Shown one piece after another: positions 45,958 through 54,703 of a stretch of DNA of 64,000 bases (positions are counted from its first letter, which is position 1; each line of letters begins with the position of its first letter). The stretch covers positions 1,860,001 to 1,924,000 of the forward strand of contig NZ_CP113431.1 of the NCBI RefSeq assembly GCF_030506255.1, read 5' to 3'. This DNA comes from Nocardioides sp. Arc9.136 (GTDB lineage: Bacteria; Actinomycetota; Actinomycetes; Propionibacteriales; Nocardioidaceae). The notes under the pieces were generated by a model. The model saw only the letters and a program-made list of their open reading frames with translations, did no database searches and was not told the origin of the DNA. A program made the position numbers and the translations under genes.

Positions 45958-47511
45958 TCAGCTGATCTCGGGCAGCTCCTGGGCCGCACCCAGGAGTGCG
46001 CGGAACGGGTCGCCGTGGGTGGCGACGCGGTCCAGCACCGTGCGGACGGTCCAGCGGTCGGGGCGCAGGTCGGGGTCGTCGAGCTCCTCCCAGCGGATCG
46101 GGACCGACACCGGGGCGCCCGCTGCGGGACGAGGTGACCACGGCCCGACGAGCGTCTTGTTGACGGCGTTCTGCGTGTAGTCGAGCCGCGCGAGCCCGCC
46201 CCGCGCCCTGACCTCCCACTTCCAGCTGACCAGCTCCGGGACGACCTTGCCGACCGTGCGCGAGAGCCGCTCGACCCACGCGCGGGTGTCGGCGAAGGTG
46301 TAGCCGGGCACCACCGGCACCCACACCTGGATGCCACGCCGACCGGTCACCTTCGGCAGCGCGGTGACCCCGAGGTGGTCCAGCGCCGTGCGGTGCAGCC
46401 GGGCGAGCACCAGCAGCTCCTCCCACGTGGTGCGCTCGCCGGGGTCGAGGTCGACCAGGGCGTACGTCGGCTCGTGCATCGCCGCGGTGCGCGAGGTCCA
46501 CGGGTGCCACTCGAGCGCCCCGAAGTTGGCCATCCAGACCAGGGTCGCCGGCTCGTCGGCCACGACGTACGCCGTGGTCTCGCCCTCGTCGGCGTCCGGG
46601 TTCTCCCAGCACCCCACCCACGCGGGAGCGTGGTCGGGCCGCTGCTTGTGCCAGAAGCCGCCGTGCTCGGCGCCCTCGGGGTAGCGGTGCAGGTTGACCG
46701 CCCGGCCCTCGAGGTAGGGCAGCGCGACCGGCGCCACCTGCGCGGCGTAGGCGAGCAGCTCGCGCTTGGTCACGGGCGGCTCGTCCTCCCGCCCGGGGAA
46801 GAGGACCTTGTCCAGGTTGGTCACCTTGACCCGCCGGTCGTGGACCTCCCACGTGCCGCCGCTGCCCGGGAGCGCGGCGAGCGCGTCGACCACCTCGTCC
46901 GGTACGCCGGCCGCCGGGGTCGGCGGGACGCCGGCGGCGACGTCGTCGTTCGAGCGGCCGCTCAGCACCGAGCGGGGGTGGTCCTCGGGGTCCCACCCGT
47001 CGACCGCGTGCTCGTCGCGCTTGTGCAGGAGCATCCACTCCTCCTTCTCGCCGGCCTCGCGCCGGACGAGCACCAGCCGCCCGCGCAGCTTGCGGCCGTG
47101 GACCTCGACGTGCAGCTCGCCCGCCGCGACGGCCGCGGCCGGGTCGTCGGTGTGGACCGGCTCGAACGTGCCGGTGTCCCAGACGACCACGTCGCCGCCG
47201 CCGTACTCCCTGCCCGGGATGGTGCCCTCGAAGAGCAGGTAGTCGACCGGGTGGTCCTCGACGTGCACCGCCAGCCGCCGTGCTCTCGGGTCGAGGGTCG
47301 GCCCCTTCGGCACCGCCCAGCTGACCAGCACGCCGCCGATCTCGAAGCGCAGGTCGTAGTGAAGGTGGCTGGCCCGGTGCCGCTGCACGACGAACCGTGG
47401 CGCGGCGGACCCCGTCGCCACCGCGCCAGCGGGCTCCGGCGTGCGTGCGAAGTCGCGCTTGGCGCGGTACGCCGCGAGCAGGTCCGCAGGCTCGGGCGTG
47501 CTCGTGCTCAT
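45958..47511 (-). CDS. LigD-like protein: 3'-phosphoesterase plus polymerase, no ligase
   Basis: A 517-residue DNA end-processing protein. The N-terminal PE domain (about 35-195) shows FVVQRH, LHYDLRFE and the YGGGDVVVWDTG end; the C-terminal primase-polymerase (about 250-510) shows FWHKQRPDHAP, the metal aspartates of ALVDLDPGE and LDYTQN. In mycobacterial LigD the order is POL-PE-LIG; here PE comes first and the ligase domain is absent. A separate NHEJ ligase and Ku should exist elsewhere. It may work as NHEJ gap-filling and end-cleaning factor. ATG 47511 gives the usual start; the upstream extension is not conserved-looking. Confidence 0.88.
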   Translation of the reverse strand: MSTSTPEPADLLAAYRAKRDFARTPEPAGAVATGSAAPRFVVQRHRASHLHYDLRFEIGGVLVSWAVPKGPTLDPRARRLAVHVEDHPVDYLLFEGTIPGREYGGGDVVVWDTGTFEPVHTDDPAAAVAAGELHVEVHGRKLRGRLVLVRREAGEKEEWMLLHKRDEHAVDGWDPEDHPRSVLSGRSNDDVAAGVPPTPAAGVPDEVVDALAALPGSGGTWEVHDRRVKVTNLDKVLFPGREDEPPVTKRELLAYAAQVAPVALPYLEGRAVNLHRYPEGAEHGGFWHKQRPDHAPAWVGCWENPDADEGETTAYVVADEPATLVWMANFGALEWHPWTSRTAAMHEPTYALVDLDPGERTTWEELLVLARLHRTALDHLGVTALPKVTGRRGIQVWVPVVPGYTFADTRAWVERLSRTVGKVVPELVSWKWEVRARGGLARLDYTQNAVNKTLVGPWSPRPAAGAPVSVPIRWEELDDPDLRPDRWTVRTVLDRVATHGDPFRALLGAAQELPEIS

Positions 47512-47573
47512 GGCCGGCCGGTACCCACGCACGGCGGGGCCGCCGGTGTGGGCGCGCGTGCCAGGGTGGCGCC

Positions 47574-48530
47574 ATGAGCGAGTCGTCCACCAGCACCAGC
47601 ACCAGCACGCACGTCGTCGTCGTGACCGGGGCCAACGGCTTCGTCGGGGCCCGCACCTGCGCCGCCCTCGTCGAGCGCGGCGCGAGCGTCCGCGCGGTCG
47701 TGCGCCGGCACGGCACCGCCCCCGCCCTGCCCGGTGTCGAGGAGCGCGTCGGGGAGTTCACCGACCCGGCGTTCGCCGCGGACGTCGTCGACGGCGCGAC
47801 CGTCGTGGTCACCACCGTCCACCCGATGGGCTCGGACCGCGGGACGCAGGAGCGGATCGGCGTCGAGGGCACGAGCACCCTCGCGCGGGCGGCCCGCGAC
47901 GCCGGCGTCGGCCGTCTCGTGCACGTCTCAACGGCAGCGGTCTACGACCGCTCCCCGTCCGTGGGCGACGTCGACGAGGCCTCGGCGCTGGTCGGCGAGG
48001 ACGGCGGGGACTACGGGGTCACCAAGCGCGACACCGACGCCGCGCTCGGCAGGGTCGACGGCATCACCCGCGTGCTCGTCCGGCCCCCGGCGATCCTGGG
48101 CCCGGGCGAGACCTCGGTGTGGAACACGCTGCGGCCCGCCGCCGTCCGGGACCAGCCGGAGGCGCGGCGCACGACGCCGGGCGCGACGTTCGCGTGGGTG
48201 CACGTCGAGGACCTGGCCGCGTTCCTGGCCGACGTGGCGACCGGCCGGGTCGCGGACGCCACCGATCCCGAGCGGGGCCCGGTGGCGGGGGAGTGCACGC
48301 CGGTCAACCTGGCCGCCGAGCCTGCCTCGACCCGGGACTACCACGAGACGGTCACCTCGGCGGTCGGCGTCGAGCCGGAGTGGGCTGAGGGGCCCGCGTG
48401 GACGGGCCGGATCGTCGCCGACCGCGCCCGCGGCTGGGGCTGGACCCCGCGGGTGGACCTGGCCGGGGCGCTCGCGGAGCTCGGCGAGGGCCTGCGCACC
48501 GGCGGGGCGCGGAGCGCCGATGAGGCATAA
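47574..48530 (+). CDS. NAD-dependent epimerase/dehydratase (extended SDR)
   Basis: A 318-residue extended SDR with VTGANGFVG (about 18-26) at the N-terminus, STAAVY with active Ser and YGVTKRDTD (Tyr/Lys, about 143-151). The PPAILGPG substrate loop resembles 3-beta-HSD and nucleoside-sugar epimerase branches, but substrate cannot be assigned. The start carries a Ser/Thr repeat (STSTSTST). The ATG is six bases behind CAGGGT, so it may be leaderless. It diverges from the LigD-like gene in 62 bases. Confidence 0.75.
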   Translation: MSESSTSTSTSTHVVVVTGANGFVGARTCAALVERGASVRAVVRRHGTAPALPGVEERVGEFTDPAFAADVVDGATVVVTTVHPMGSDRGTQERIGVEGTSTLARAARDAGVGRLVHVSTAAVYDRSPSVGDVDEASALVGEDGGDYGVTKRDTDAALGRVDGITRVLVRPPAILGPGETSVWNTLRPAAVRDQPEARRTTPGATFAWVHVEDLAAFLADVATGRVADATDPERGPVAGECTPVNLAAEPASTRDYHETVTSAVGVEPEWAEGPAWTGRIVADRARGWGWTPRVDLAGALAELGEGLRTGGARSADEA

Positions 48531-48584
48531 GCCACGCTGATGGCACCCCCGCCCCGAGCGGTCTACCGCGAATGACGGGAGCGT

Positions 48585-48640
48585 GGTTTCCTCGGCCCTC
48601 GTGACCGGCATCACCTGCGCCGGTCCGAGGGAAGGAAACC
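48585..48640 (+). promoter_or_regulatory. inverted repeat over the GntP ribosome site
   Basis: GGTTTCCTCGG (48585-48595) pairs with CCGAG (48625-48629) plus GGAAACC (48634-48640), with a small bulge. The 3' arm covers the Shine-Dalgarno sequence of the permease gene (ATG 48642). It could be an operator or an RNA hairpin that blocks translation. Inference. Confidence 0.45.
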
Positions 48641-48641
48641 C

Positions 48642-49997
48642 ATGATCGTCCTGTACGCCGTCATCGCCATCGCGGCGGTGCTGAGCCTCATCATCTGGCT
48701 GAAGGTCGAGCCCGTGATCGCCCTCGTGGTGGGCTCGCTCTTCCTCGGTCTCGCCGGCGGCGTCGGGCTCACCGGGACGCTGGACGCCATCGCCGTCGGC
48801 TTCGGCGACATCATGGCCGAGGTCGGCCTGCTGATCGGGTTCGGCGTGCTCGTCGGGTCGCTGCTCTACGCGATGGGCGCGCTGCAGAAGCTCGTGGCGC
48901 TCCTGCTGCGGGTGCTCGGCACGCGGCGGCTGCCGTACGCGATGAGCGCCGCGCTCACCACCCTCTTCCCCTCCATCTACGTCGACGTGCAGCTCGTCCT
49001 GGCCTCGCCGCTGGCCCGCTCCGCGGCGCCCGAGCTGGGGCGCAACGGGCTGCCGCTCCTGGCGGGGTCGCTGACCAGCGGCATCCTCGTCGGCTACGTC
49101 TTCGTCATCCCGGGCCTGGGCACGCTCTCCATCGCCGGCCTGCTCGACATCCCGCTCGGCACGATGCTGCTGTTCGGGCTCGTCGTCGGCCCGCTCACCG
49201 CCGTCCTCACCACCTACGCGTTCAAGCTGCTGCTCGCCACCGGGATCTGGAACCCCGAGCGCGACGAGGACGCCTCGCCCGCGCTCCTCGAGGCCGAGCG
49301 GGCGGCCGCCGAGGAGGAGGACGCCGACCTCCGGACGCCGCCGCTGGGGGTCTCGCTGCTCCCGATCCTCGTCCCGCTGGCGATGATCGCCTTCGGGGCG
49401 ATCGCGGACGCCGCCGGCTTCGACAGCCCCGCCACCCGCTTCGTCGGCAACGCCGTCTTCGCGCTGTTCGTCGGCCTGCTCGGCGCGTACCTCCTCGCCC
49501 GGCGCAGCCTGGGCCGCGAGCGCACCGACGAGGCCGTCGGGCGCGGCCTGAGCACGACCGGGCAGATCCTGCTGATCACCGGTGTGGGCGGCTCGCTCGG
49601 CGCGGTGATCGGCGCGACCGACCTCGCCGACGTGCTGGGCGACCTGTTCTCCGCGGAGAGCGGCGCGCCCGTGGTCGTCACCATCCTCCTGGCCTGGCTG
49701 ATCGCCGCGCTGCTGCACTTCGCCATCGGCTCGATCTCGGTCGCGGCCATCGCCGCCGCCGGCATCATCACGCCGATCCTCGGCACGCTGGACGTCGCGC
49801 CGGTCGTCGTCGGCCTCGCGATCGGCGCCGGTGCGCTGTTCGCGCTGCAGGTGAACAGCAACTTCTTCTGGATGTTCCAGAGCCTGCTCGGGATCACGAC
49901 GTCGGGTGCGCTCAAGGCGCTGACGCTCGTCACGGCGATGGCGTCGGTGATCGCGCTGCCGATCATCATCGTCCTGGGCTTCCTGGTGCCGGCGTGA
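48642..49997 (+). CDS. GntP family permease
   Basis: A 451-residue membrane protein with about 12 hydrophobic segments and the family-typical LTTLFPSIYVDVQL and NSNFFWMFQSLLG segments. A charged insertion (about 205-235) lies midway. GntP carriers import gluconate and related hydroxy acids with protons; other members take 3-hydroxybutyrate, glycerate or D-serine. Here it heads a cluster with a LysR regulator, a CoA transferase and a CitE-like lyase, which suggests uptake of a C4-C5 hydroxy acid (inference). Confidence 0.85.
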   Translation: MIVLYAVIAIAAVLSLIIWLKVEPVIALVVGSLFLGLAGGVGLTGTLDAIAVGFGDIMAEVGLLIGFGVLVGSLLYAMGALQKLVALLLRVLGTRRLPYAMSAALTTLFPSIYVDVQLVLASPLARSAAPELGRNGLPLLAGSLTSGILVGYVFVIPGLGTLSIAGLLDIPLGTMLLFGLVVGPLTAVLTTYAFKLLLATGIWNPERDEDASPALLEAERAAAEEEDADLRTPPLGVSLLPILVPLAMIAFGAIADAAGFDSPATRFVGNAVFALFVGLLGAYLLARRSLGRERTDEAVGRGLSTTGQILLITGVGGSLGAVIGATDLADVLGDLFSAESGAPVVVTILLAWLIAALLHFAIGSISVAAIAAAGIITPILGTLDVAPVVVGLAIGAGALFALQVNSNFFWMFQSLLGITTSGALKALTLVTAMASVIALPIIIVLGFLVPA

Positions 49998-50025
49998 GCC
50001 GGTCGCTGCTCCCGTCGTCCCCGGG

Positions 50026-50958
50026 GTGGTCGTGGACATCGCGGCGCTGAGGGACTTCATCCTGGTCGTCGACGCGGGCAGCCTCACCCGGGCGGCCGCC
50101 CTGGCCGGGGTCTCGCAGCCGGCGATGAGCCAGCGCATCGCCCAGCTGGAGGCCCAGGTCGGCCACCGGCTGCTGGAGCGCGGCCCCCGCGGGGTCGAGG
50201 CGACCGCCGCGGGCCTGGAGCTCTACCGGGGCGCGCAGCAGGTCGTGCGGCAGGTCGACCGGCTCGCGGAGTCCCTGGGCTCGGGCATCCGCGACATCCG
50301 CGGCGCGGTGTCGGTCGGCCTGCCCTCGACCGTCGCGCCCAGCCTGGTGCCCGCGCTGGTCCCGCTGGTGGCGGCCCGGCACCCCGGCATCCGGCTGGAG
50401 CTCTTCGAGTCGATGAGCGGGTACGTCGAGGAGCTGCTCGGCCGGGGACGGCTCGACCTGGCCGTCCTCTTCCGCCCCGACGCCACCGACCGGCCCGGCG
50501 AGGTCGCGTTGTACGAGGAGGAGCTCTTCCTCGTCACCGGCACCGAGGTCGACCCAGCCACGGAGCCCGCGAGCGCCGCCGAGCTGGTCGACCGGCCGCT
50601 GGTCGCGCCCGGCGAGCGCAGCAACCTGCGCCACCTCGTCGAGCGGTTCTTCACCACCGCCGGCGTCCGGCCGCGGGTCGTCGCCGACGTCGAGTCGCTG
50701 GCCGCCATGGTGCGGATCGCCCAGACCGGCGCCGCCTCGGCGGTGCTGCCCCGCTCGGTGGCGACGGCGTTCACGGGTCCCGACCTCACCCTGCGGCCGC
50801 TGCGTCCCGCGGTGCGCCGCACCGTCGCGGTCTGCACGGCCGCGGAGTTCTACGAGCCCCGGGTGGCGGTGCTGGCGGTGCGCGACGCGGTCGTCGACGC
50901 CGTCCACCACCTGGCCGACCGCTCCGCCTGGCCGGGGATCGCCCCGGTCCGCCGATGA
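50026..50958 (+). CDS. LysR family regulator
   Basis: A 310-residue LysR protein: winged HTH (about 4-65) with LTRAAALAGVSQPAMSQRIAQLE, a linker helix and an effector domain (about 92-300). It starts 28 bases after the permease and precedes the CoA-transferase gene on the same strand, unlike the usual divergent layout of LysR genes. It most likely senses the substrate of the GntP permease or its CoA product. Confidence 0.88.
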   Translation: MVVDIAALRDFILVVDAGSLTRAAALAGVSQPAMSQRIAQLEAQVGHRLLERGPRGVEATAAGLELYRGAQQVVRQVDRLAESLGSGIRDIRGAVSVGLPSTVAPSLVPALVPLVAARHPGIRLELFESMSGYVEELLGRGRLDLAVLFRPDATDRPGEVALYEEELFLVTGTEVDPATEPASAAELVDRPLVAPGERSNLRHLVERFFTTAGVRPRVVADVESLAAMVRIAQTGAASAVLPRSVATAFTGPDLTLRPLRPAVRRTVAVCTAAEFYEPRVAVLAVRDAVVDAVHHLADRSAWPGIAPVRR

Positions 50959-50989
50959 CCTCCCACGCCCCTCTCGAAAGGAACGCTGC

Positions 50990-52237
50990 ATGACCACGCC
51001 CGACCAGGCCCCGCTGCACGGGCTGCGGGTCCTCGACCTGTCCACGATGATCGCGGCCCCCCTGACGGCCACCCTGCTCGCCGACTACGGCGCGGACGTG
51101 GTCAAGGTCGAGATGCCCGGTCCCGGCGACCACGTCCGCCGCTTCGGCGCCCAGAAGGACGGGCAGGGGCTGTACTGGAAGGCCCTGAGCCGGGGGAAGC
51201 GCAGCGTCTCCCTCGACCTGCGCCGGCCCGAGGGCAAGGAGCTGCTCCGGCGCTGGATCGGCCAGTTCGACGTGCTGGTCGAGAACTTCCGCCCGGGCAC
51301 CCTCGAGCGCTGGGACCTCGCGCCCGACGACCTGCGGGCGATCAACCCCCGGCTCGTCGTCCTGCGGGTCACCGCCTACGGGCAGGACGGGCCGTACTCC
51401 ACCCAGCCCGGCTTCGGGACGCTCGCCGAGGCGCTGGCGGGGCTGGCCTCGGTCTCGGGCTTCCCGGACCGTCCGCCGCTGCTGCCGGCCTACCCGCTCG
51501 CCGACATCATGGCGGGCAACCTCGGGGCCACCTCGGTGCTCGCCGCCCTGCAGCGGCGCGCCACCACCGGCACCGGCGACGTCATCGACCTCGCGATCTA
51601 CGAGGCGGCGCTGAAGCTGGTCGAGATCAACATCCTCGAGTACCAGCAGCTCGGCAGCGAGCACGGCCGCACCGGCAACCGCTACGGCCCGGCCGCGCCC
51701 CGCGGCAGCTACCAGTGCCGCGACGGCCTGTGGGTGGCCCTCTCGGGAAGCACCCAGGCGATGGCGGTCAACGTGCTGCGCACCATCGGCGGCGAGGAGC
51801 TGGTCGCCGACCCGCGGTTCACCACGAACGCCGAGCGCCGCGAGCACGTCGAGGCGCTCGACGCGCTGATCTCGGCCTGGTGCGGCGAGCGGGACCGGCC
51901 CACTGCGCTGGCCGAGCTCACCGCCGGGGGCTGCGCGGTCGGCCCGCTGGAGTCGGTCGCCACGATGATGGACAACCCCCAGGTCGTGCACCGGACCTCG
52001 ATCGCGACCGTCGAGGACCCCGACCTGGGTCCGCTGGCGATGACCGGGGTCTACCCCCGCTTCCAGGAGGCGGCGCCGCGGATCGGGCGCCCGGGTCCCG
52101 CGGAGGTCGGCCAGGACACCGACGAGGTGCTCGCCCAGGACCTCGGGCTGGACCGCGAGGAGCTGACCCGGCTGCGCGAGGCGGGCGTCACCGACGGACC
52201 CGCCGGTGCCGCGGCGGACATGCCGGGTGCCCCGTGA
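50990..52237 (+). CDS. CaiB/BaiF family CoA-transferase
   Basis: A 415-residue class III CoA-transferase: N-terminal LDLSTMIAAPLTATLLADYGAD, KVEMPGPGD and VENFRPG, then YPLADIMAGNLG, where the Asp matches the catalytic residue that forms the acyl/CoA anhydride. A good AAAGGA site precedes the ATG. Such enzymes move CoA from succinyl-CoA or similar to an acid. The coupled CitE-like lyase suggests the acid is then split, as in citramalate, malate or itaconate degradation. Confidence 0.9.
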   Translation: MTTPDQAPLHGLRVLDLSTMIAAPLTATLLADYGADVVKVEMPGPGDHVRRFGAQKDGQGLYWKALSRGKRSVSLDLRRPEGKELLRRWIGQFDVLVENFRPGTLERWDLAPDDLRAINPRLVVLRVTAYGQDGPYSTQPGFGTLAEALAGLASVSGFPDRPPLLPAYPLADIMAGNLGATSVLAALQRRATTGTGDVIDLAIYEAALKLVEINILEYQQLGSEHGRTGNRYGPAAPRGSYQCRDGLWVALSGSTQAMAVNVLRTIGGEELVADPRFTTNAERREHVEALDALISAWCGERDRPTALAELTAGGCAVGPLESVATMMDNPQVVHRTSIATVEDPDLGPLAMTGVYPRFQEAAPRIGRPGPAEVGQDTDEVLAQDLGLDREELTRLREAGVTDGPAGAAADMPGAP

Positions 52238-53139
52238 GCGCCGGGAACGCCCGGAGCCGCGAGGCGGCCTTCGCGCGGCGCACGCAGCTGTTCCTGCCGG
52301 CCGACCGACCGGCGCGGGCGGCGAAGGCCGCCACCTCGGGCGCGGACGCCGTGCTGGTGGACCTCGAGGACAGCCTGCCGCCCGACGGCCGCCCGGCCGC
52401 CCGCGCGGGACTCGCGGGGCTGGTCGCCGCGGTGCGGGCCGCCCGGCCGGTGCCGGTGCTGGTCCGGGTCAACTCCGACGACCTCGCCGTCGACGTGGAG
52501 GCCGCCGTGCTGGCGGCCGCCGACGGCGTGCTGGTCCCCAAGGTCGAGTCGGCCGCCACCGTCCACGAGGTCGAGGACCTCCTCGACGACGCCGAGCGCC
52601 GGCACGGGCTGCGGGCCGGGTCGCTCGAGGTGCAGCTGCTGGTCGAGACCCCGCGGGGGCTGCTCGCGGCCGCCGACATCGCCGCGGCCGGCGCGCGGAC
52701 GGTCGCGATGGTCCTCGGCGTCGAGGACCTCGCCGCCGAGCTCGACGTCGACCCCACGTCGCCGTACGCCGACCTGCGCTGGGCCCATGCGACGGTCCTG
52801 TGCGCCGCGCGGGCGCACGGGCTGGCGCCGTACGGCCTGCTGGGCAGCCTCACGAACTTCCGGGACCTGCCTGCCCTGGCCGAGGACGCCCGGCGCTCCC
52901 GCGGCTTCGGCTACCTCGGGGCGCTGTGCATCCACCCGGCGCAGGTCGAGGTGCTGGCCGAGGCGTTCGGGCCCACCGCCGAGGAGGTCGCCCACGCCGA
53001 GGCCGTCGTCGCCGCGATGGAGCAGGCCGAGCGGGAGGGTCACGCCGCGGCGCAGCTCGACGGCCGGATGGTCGACACCCCGGTCGCCGTCCGCGCCCGC
53101 CGGCTGCTCGCCCGGGCGCACCGGCCCTCAGCGGGCTGA
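52234..53139 (+). CDS. HpcH/HpaI aldolase / CitE-like acyl-CoA lyase
   Basis: A 301-residue TIM-barrel lyase: VDLEDSLPP (metal Asp/Glu and substrate Arg), QLLVETPRGL with a metal Glu, VLGVEDLAAELD and YLGALCIHPAQVE, the CitE/CLYBL motifs. It should cleave a beta-hydroxyacyl-CoA, e.g. citramalyl-CoA to pyruvate plus acetyl-CoA or malyl-CoA to glyoxylate plus acetyl-CoA. Its GTG overlaps the CoA-transferase stop. No hydratase is nearby, so an already hydroxylated acid is the likely substrate (inference). Confidence 0.85.
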   Translation: MSAGNARSREAAFARRTQLFLPADRPARAAKAATSGADAVLVDLEDSLPPDGRPAARAGLAGLVAAVRAARPVPVLVRVNSDDLAVDVEAAVLAAADGVLVPKVESAATVHEVEDLLDDAERRHGLRAGSLEVQLLVETPRGLLAAADIAAAGARTVAMVLGVEDLAAELDVDPTSPYADLRWAHATVLCAARAHGLAPYGLLGSLTNFRDLPALAEDARRSRGFGYLGALCIHPAQVEVLAEAFGPTAEEVAHAEAVVAAMEQAEREGHAAAQLDGRMVDTPVAVRARRLLARAHRPSAG

Positions 53140-53889
53140 GCGGCCCGCCTCGACGGCGTCGAGGTCGCGGAGGGCGAACCGCAGGTGCGACCACTCCTCG
53201 CCGAGGATGACGTGGAGGCACGAGCGGGTCGTGGCCAGGCGGCCGGGGTCCCACGGGCTCGGGTGGGTCTCCTCGAGCTCCGGCTCGGTGACGGCGGCGA
53301 GGAAGTCGCGGACCATCGCCACCCGTCCGGCCCGCGCCGCCAGGACCTCCTCCCAGGTCGGCGTGCCGGAGGCGAAGACCGACGTGTCGTAGCCGTCCAG
53401 GGCGTACTCCGCGTGCGGCTGACCCAGCGGGTGGTAGGGCTGCTCGAGCTCGCGGATGCCGCGGCCGAGCCAGGTGTCGGTGGCCATCACCAGGTGTCGC
53501 AGGGTCTGGGAGAAGGACCACTCGCCGTCGACCGAGACGTCGACGGTCCCCGCAGGCATCGCGGCGGCCCGGTCGACCGCGACCGCCCACGCGGCCTCGA
53601 CCGCCGCCCAGGCGGCGCGCAGGCCGGCCGGGTCGGCGGCCCGGCGGTCGGCGCGGCCCGGGAAGCGGCGGTCCAGCTCGGCCTCGACCAGCGGGACGAC
53701 GTCGACCCCGTTGACGAGCAGCACGGCGTCGTCGTCGGCGAGCCAGGGGGCGTCCAGGTCGGCACCCTGGAGGTCGACCGAGCGCATGACCGCACCGGAG
53801 AGGTCGGCGCGCACGAAGCGTGCGCCCCGGAGGTCGGCGTCGACGAACGACGGGGTCCCGGTCTGGTCGGCTCCGGTGCTTGCGGACAC
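53128..53889 (-). CDS. pentapeptide-repeat and DinB-like protein
   Basis: A 253-residue protein. The first ~45 residues hold a short run of pentapeptide repeats (ADLRG, ADLSG, VDLQG, ADLDA). The remainder resembles the four-helix DinB/YfiT metal-binding fold, with histidines in TLRHLVMATDTW and HVILGEEWSHLRF as candidate ligands. DinB proteins include thiol-dependent transferases. The GTG at 53889 begins just ahead of the repeats. It overlaps the CitE-like gene tail to tail by 12 bases. Fusion of these two modules recurs in actinobacteria; function unknown. Confidence 0.72.
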   Translation of the reverse strand: MSASTGADQTGTPSFVDADLRGARFVRADLSGAVMRSVDLQGADLDAPWLADDDAVLLVNGVDVVPLVEAELDRRFPGRADRRAADPAGLRAAWAAVEAAWAVAVDRAAAMPAGTVDVSVDGEWSFSQTLRHLVMATDTWLGRGIRELEQPYHPLGQPHAEYALDGYDTSVFASGTPTWEEVLAARAGRVAMVRDFLAAVTEPELEETHPSPWDPGRLATTRSCLHVILGEEWSHLRFALRDLDAVEAGRSAR

Positions 53890-53961
53890 GGGACCGACCT
53901 TCCCACGGCGTCCCGCCCGCGGGAAGGGCTCACCGGGCCGGTGCTGCGTACGCTCGCCGCC

Positions 53962-54549
53962 ATGAGCGACGAGCGCCCGGACGACACCCGCACGATGCGC
54001 GAGCGCATGCTCGCCGGCGACCTCTACATCGCCGACGACCCCGACATCGAGGAGGAGAGCGCCGCCGCGCGGGACCTGATGGCGGCCTACAACGCGACGA
54101 CGGCGCGGCAGAAGCCGCTGCGCCGGGCCATCCTCGAGCAGCTGCTCGGCTCGGTCGGTGAGGGGACCGAGCTGCGCCAGCCGGTGTACGTCGACTTCGG
54201 CACCAACATCTCGATCGGCGCCCGCTGCTTCGCGAACTTCGGCCTGGTGGCGCTCGACGTCGCGCCGATCACCATCGGCGACGACGTGCAGATCGGCCCG
54301 AACGTCCAGCTGCTCACCCCGACCCATCCGGTCGAGCCGGGGCCGCGCCGCGACAAGTGGGAGGCCGCCGAGCCGATCACCATCGGCGACAACGTCTGGC
54401 TCGGCGGCGGCGCGATCGTGCTGCCGGGCGTGACGATCGGCGCGAACACCGTGGTCGGTGCCGGGTCGGTCGTCACCAAGGACCTGCCGGCGGACGTCGT
54501 CGCGGTCGGCAACCCCGCCCGGGTGGTCAAGCACCTCACCGACGACTGA
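53962..54549 (+). CDS. sugar O-acetyltransferase, Maa/LacA-like
   Basis: A 195-residue left-handed beta-helix acetyltransferase. The N-terminal Mac domain (about 12-60, MLAGDLYIADDP) and hexapeptide repeats (NISIG, ITIGDD, ITIGDNVWLGGG, VTIGANTVVG) are typical, and TPTHPV supplies the catalytic His. It transfers acetyl from acetyl-CoA to maltose-like or other sugars. The ATG is seven bases behind TACGCT (53949-53954): leaderless. It stands alone. Confidence 0.9.
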   Translation: MSDERPDDTRTMRERMLAGDLYIADDPDIEEESAAARDLMAAYNATTARQKPLRRAILEQLLGSVGEGTELRQPVYVDFGTNISIGARCFANFGLVALDVAPITIGDDVQIGPNVQLLTPTHPVEPGPRRDKWEAAEPITIGDNVWLGGGAIVLPGVTIGANTVVGAGSVVTKDLPADVVAVGNPARVVKHLTDD

Positions 54550-54615
54550 TCCGGGCCTGGTCCGGGCCGGTCCGGGCCCGGTCGGGTCCTGCGCAGCGGC
54601 TCCGGACGCACGAAC

Positions 54616-54636
54616 GGCGAGGGGGAACCCCTCGCC
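54616..54636 (+). terminator. 9-bp hairpin after the acetyltransferase gene
   Basis: GGCGAGGGG / CCCCTCGCC with a GAA loop is perfect over nine pairs. It lies 67 bases past the acetyltransferase stop and 24 bases ahead of the rifamycin-associated element. It probably ends the upstream transcript, though it could also serve the helR promoter. Confidence 0.55.
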
Positions 54637-54659
54637 ATGTCCAAGGTATAGCGCAGCAG

Positions 54660-54678
54660 GGGGCTTGCGGCAAGGCCC
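54660..54678 (+). promoter_or_regulatory. rifamycin-associated element (RAE)
   Basis: GGGGCTTGCGGCAAGGCCC, an exact match to the 19-bp RAE inverted repeat known upstream of rifamycin-resistance genes in actinomycetes. It follows a -10-like TATAGC (54647-54652) and lies 25 bases ahead of the helR GTG. In known cases it is needed for rifampin-induced expression. Confidence 0.88.
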
Positions 54679-54703
54679 CCGACCGGCCCCAGAATCGCCC
54701 GCC

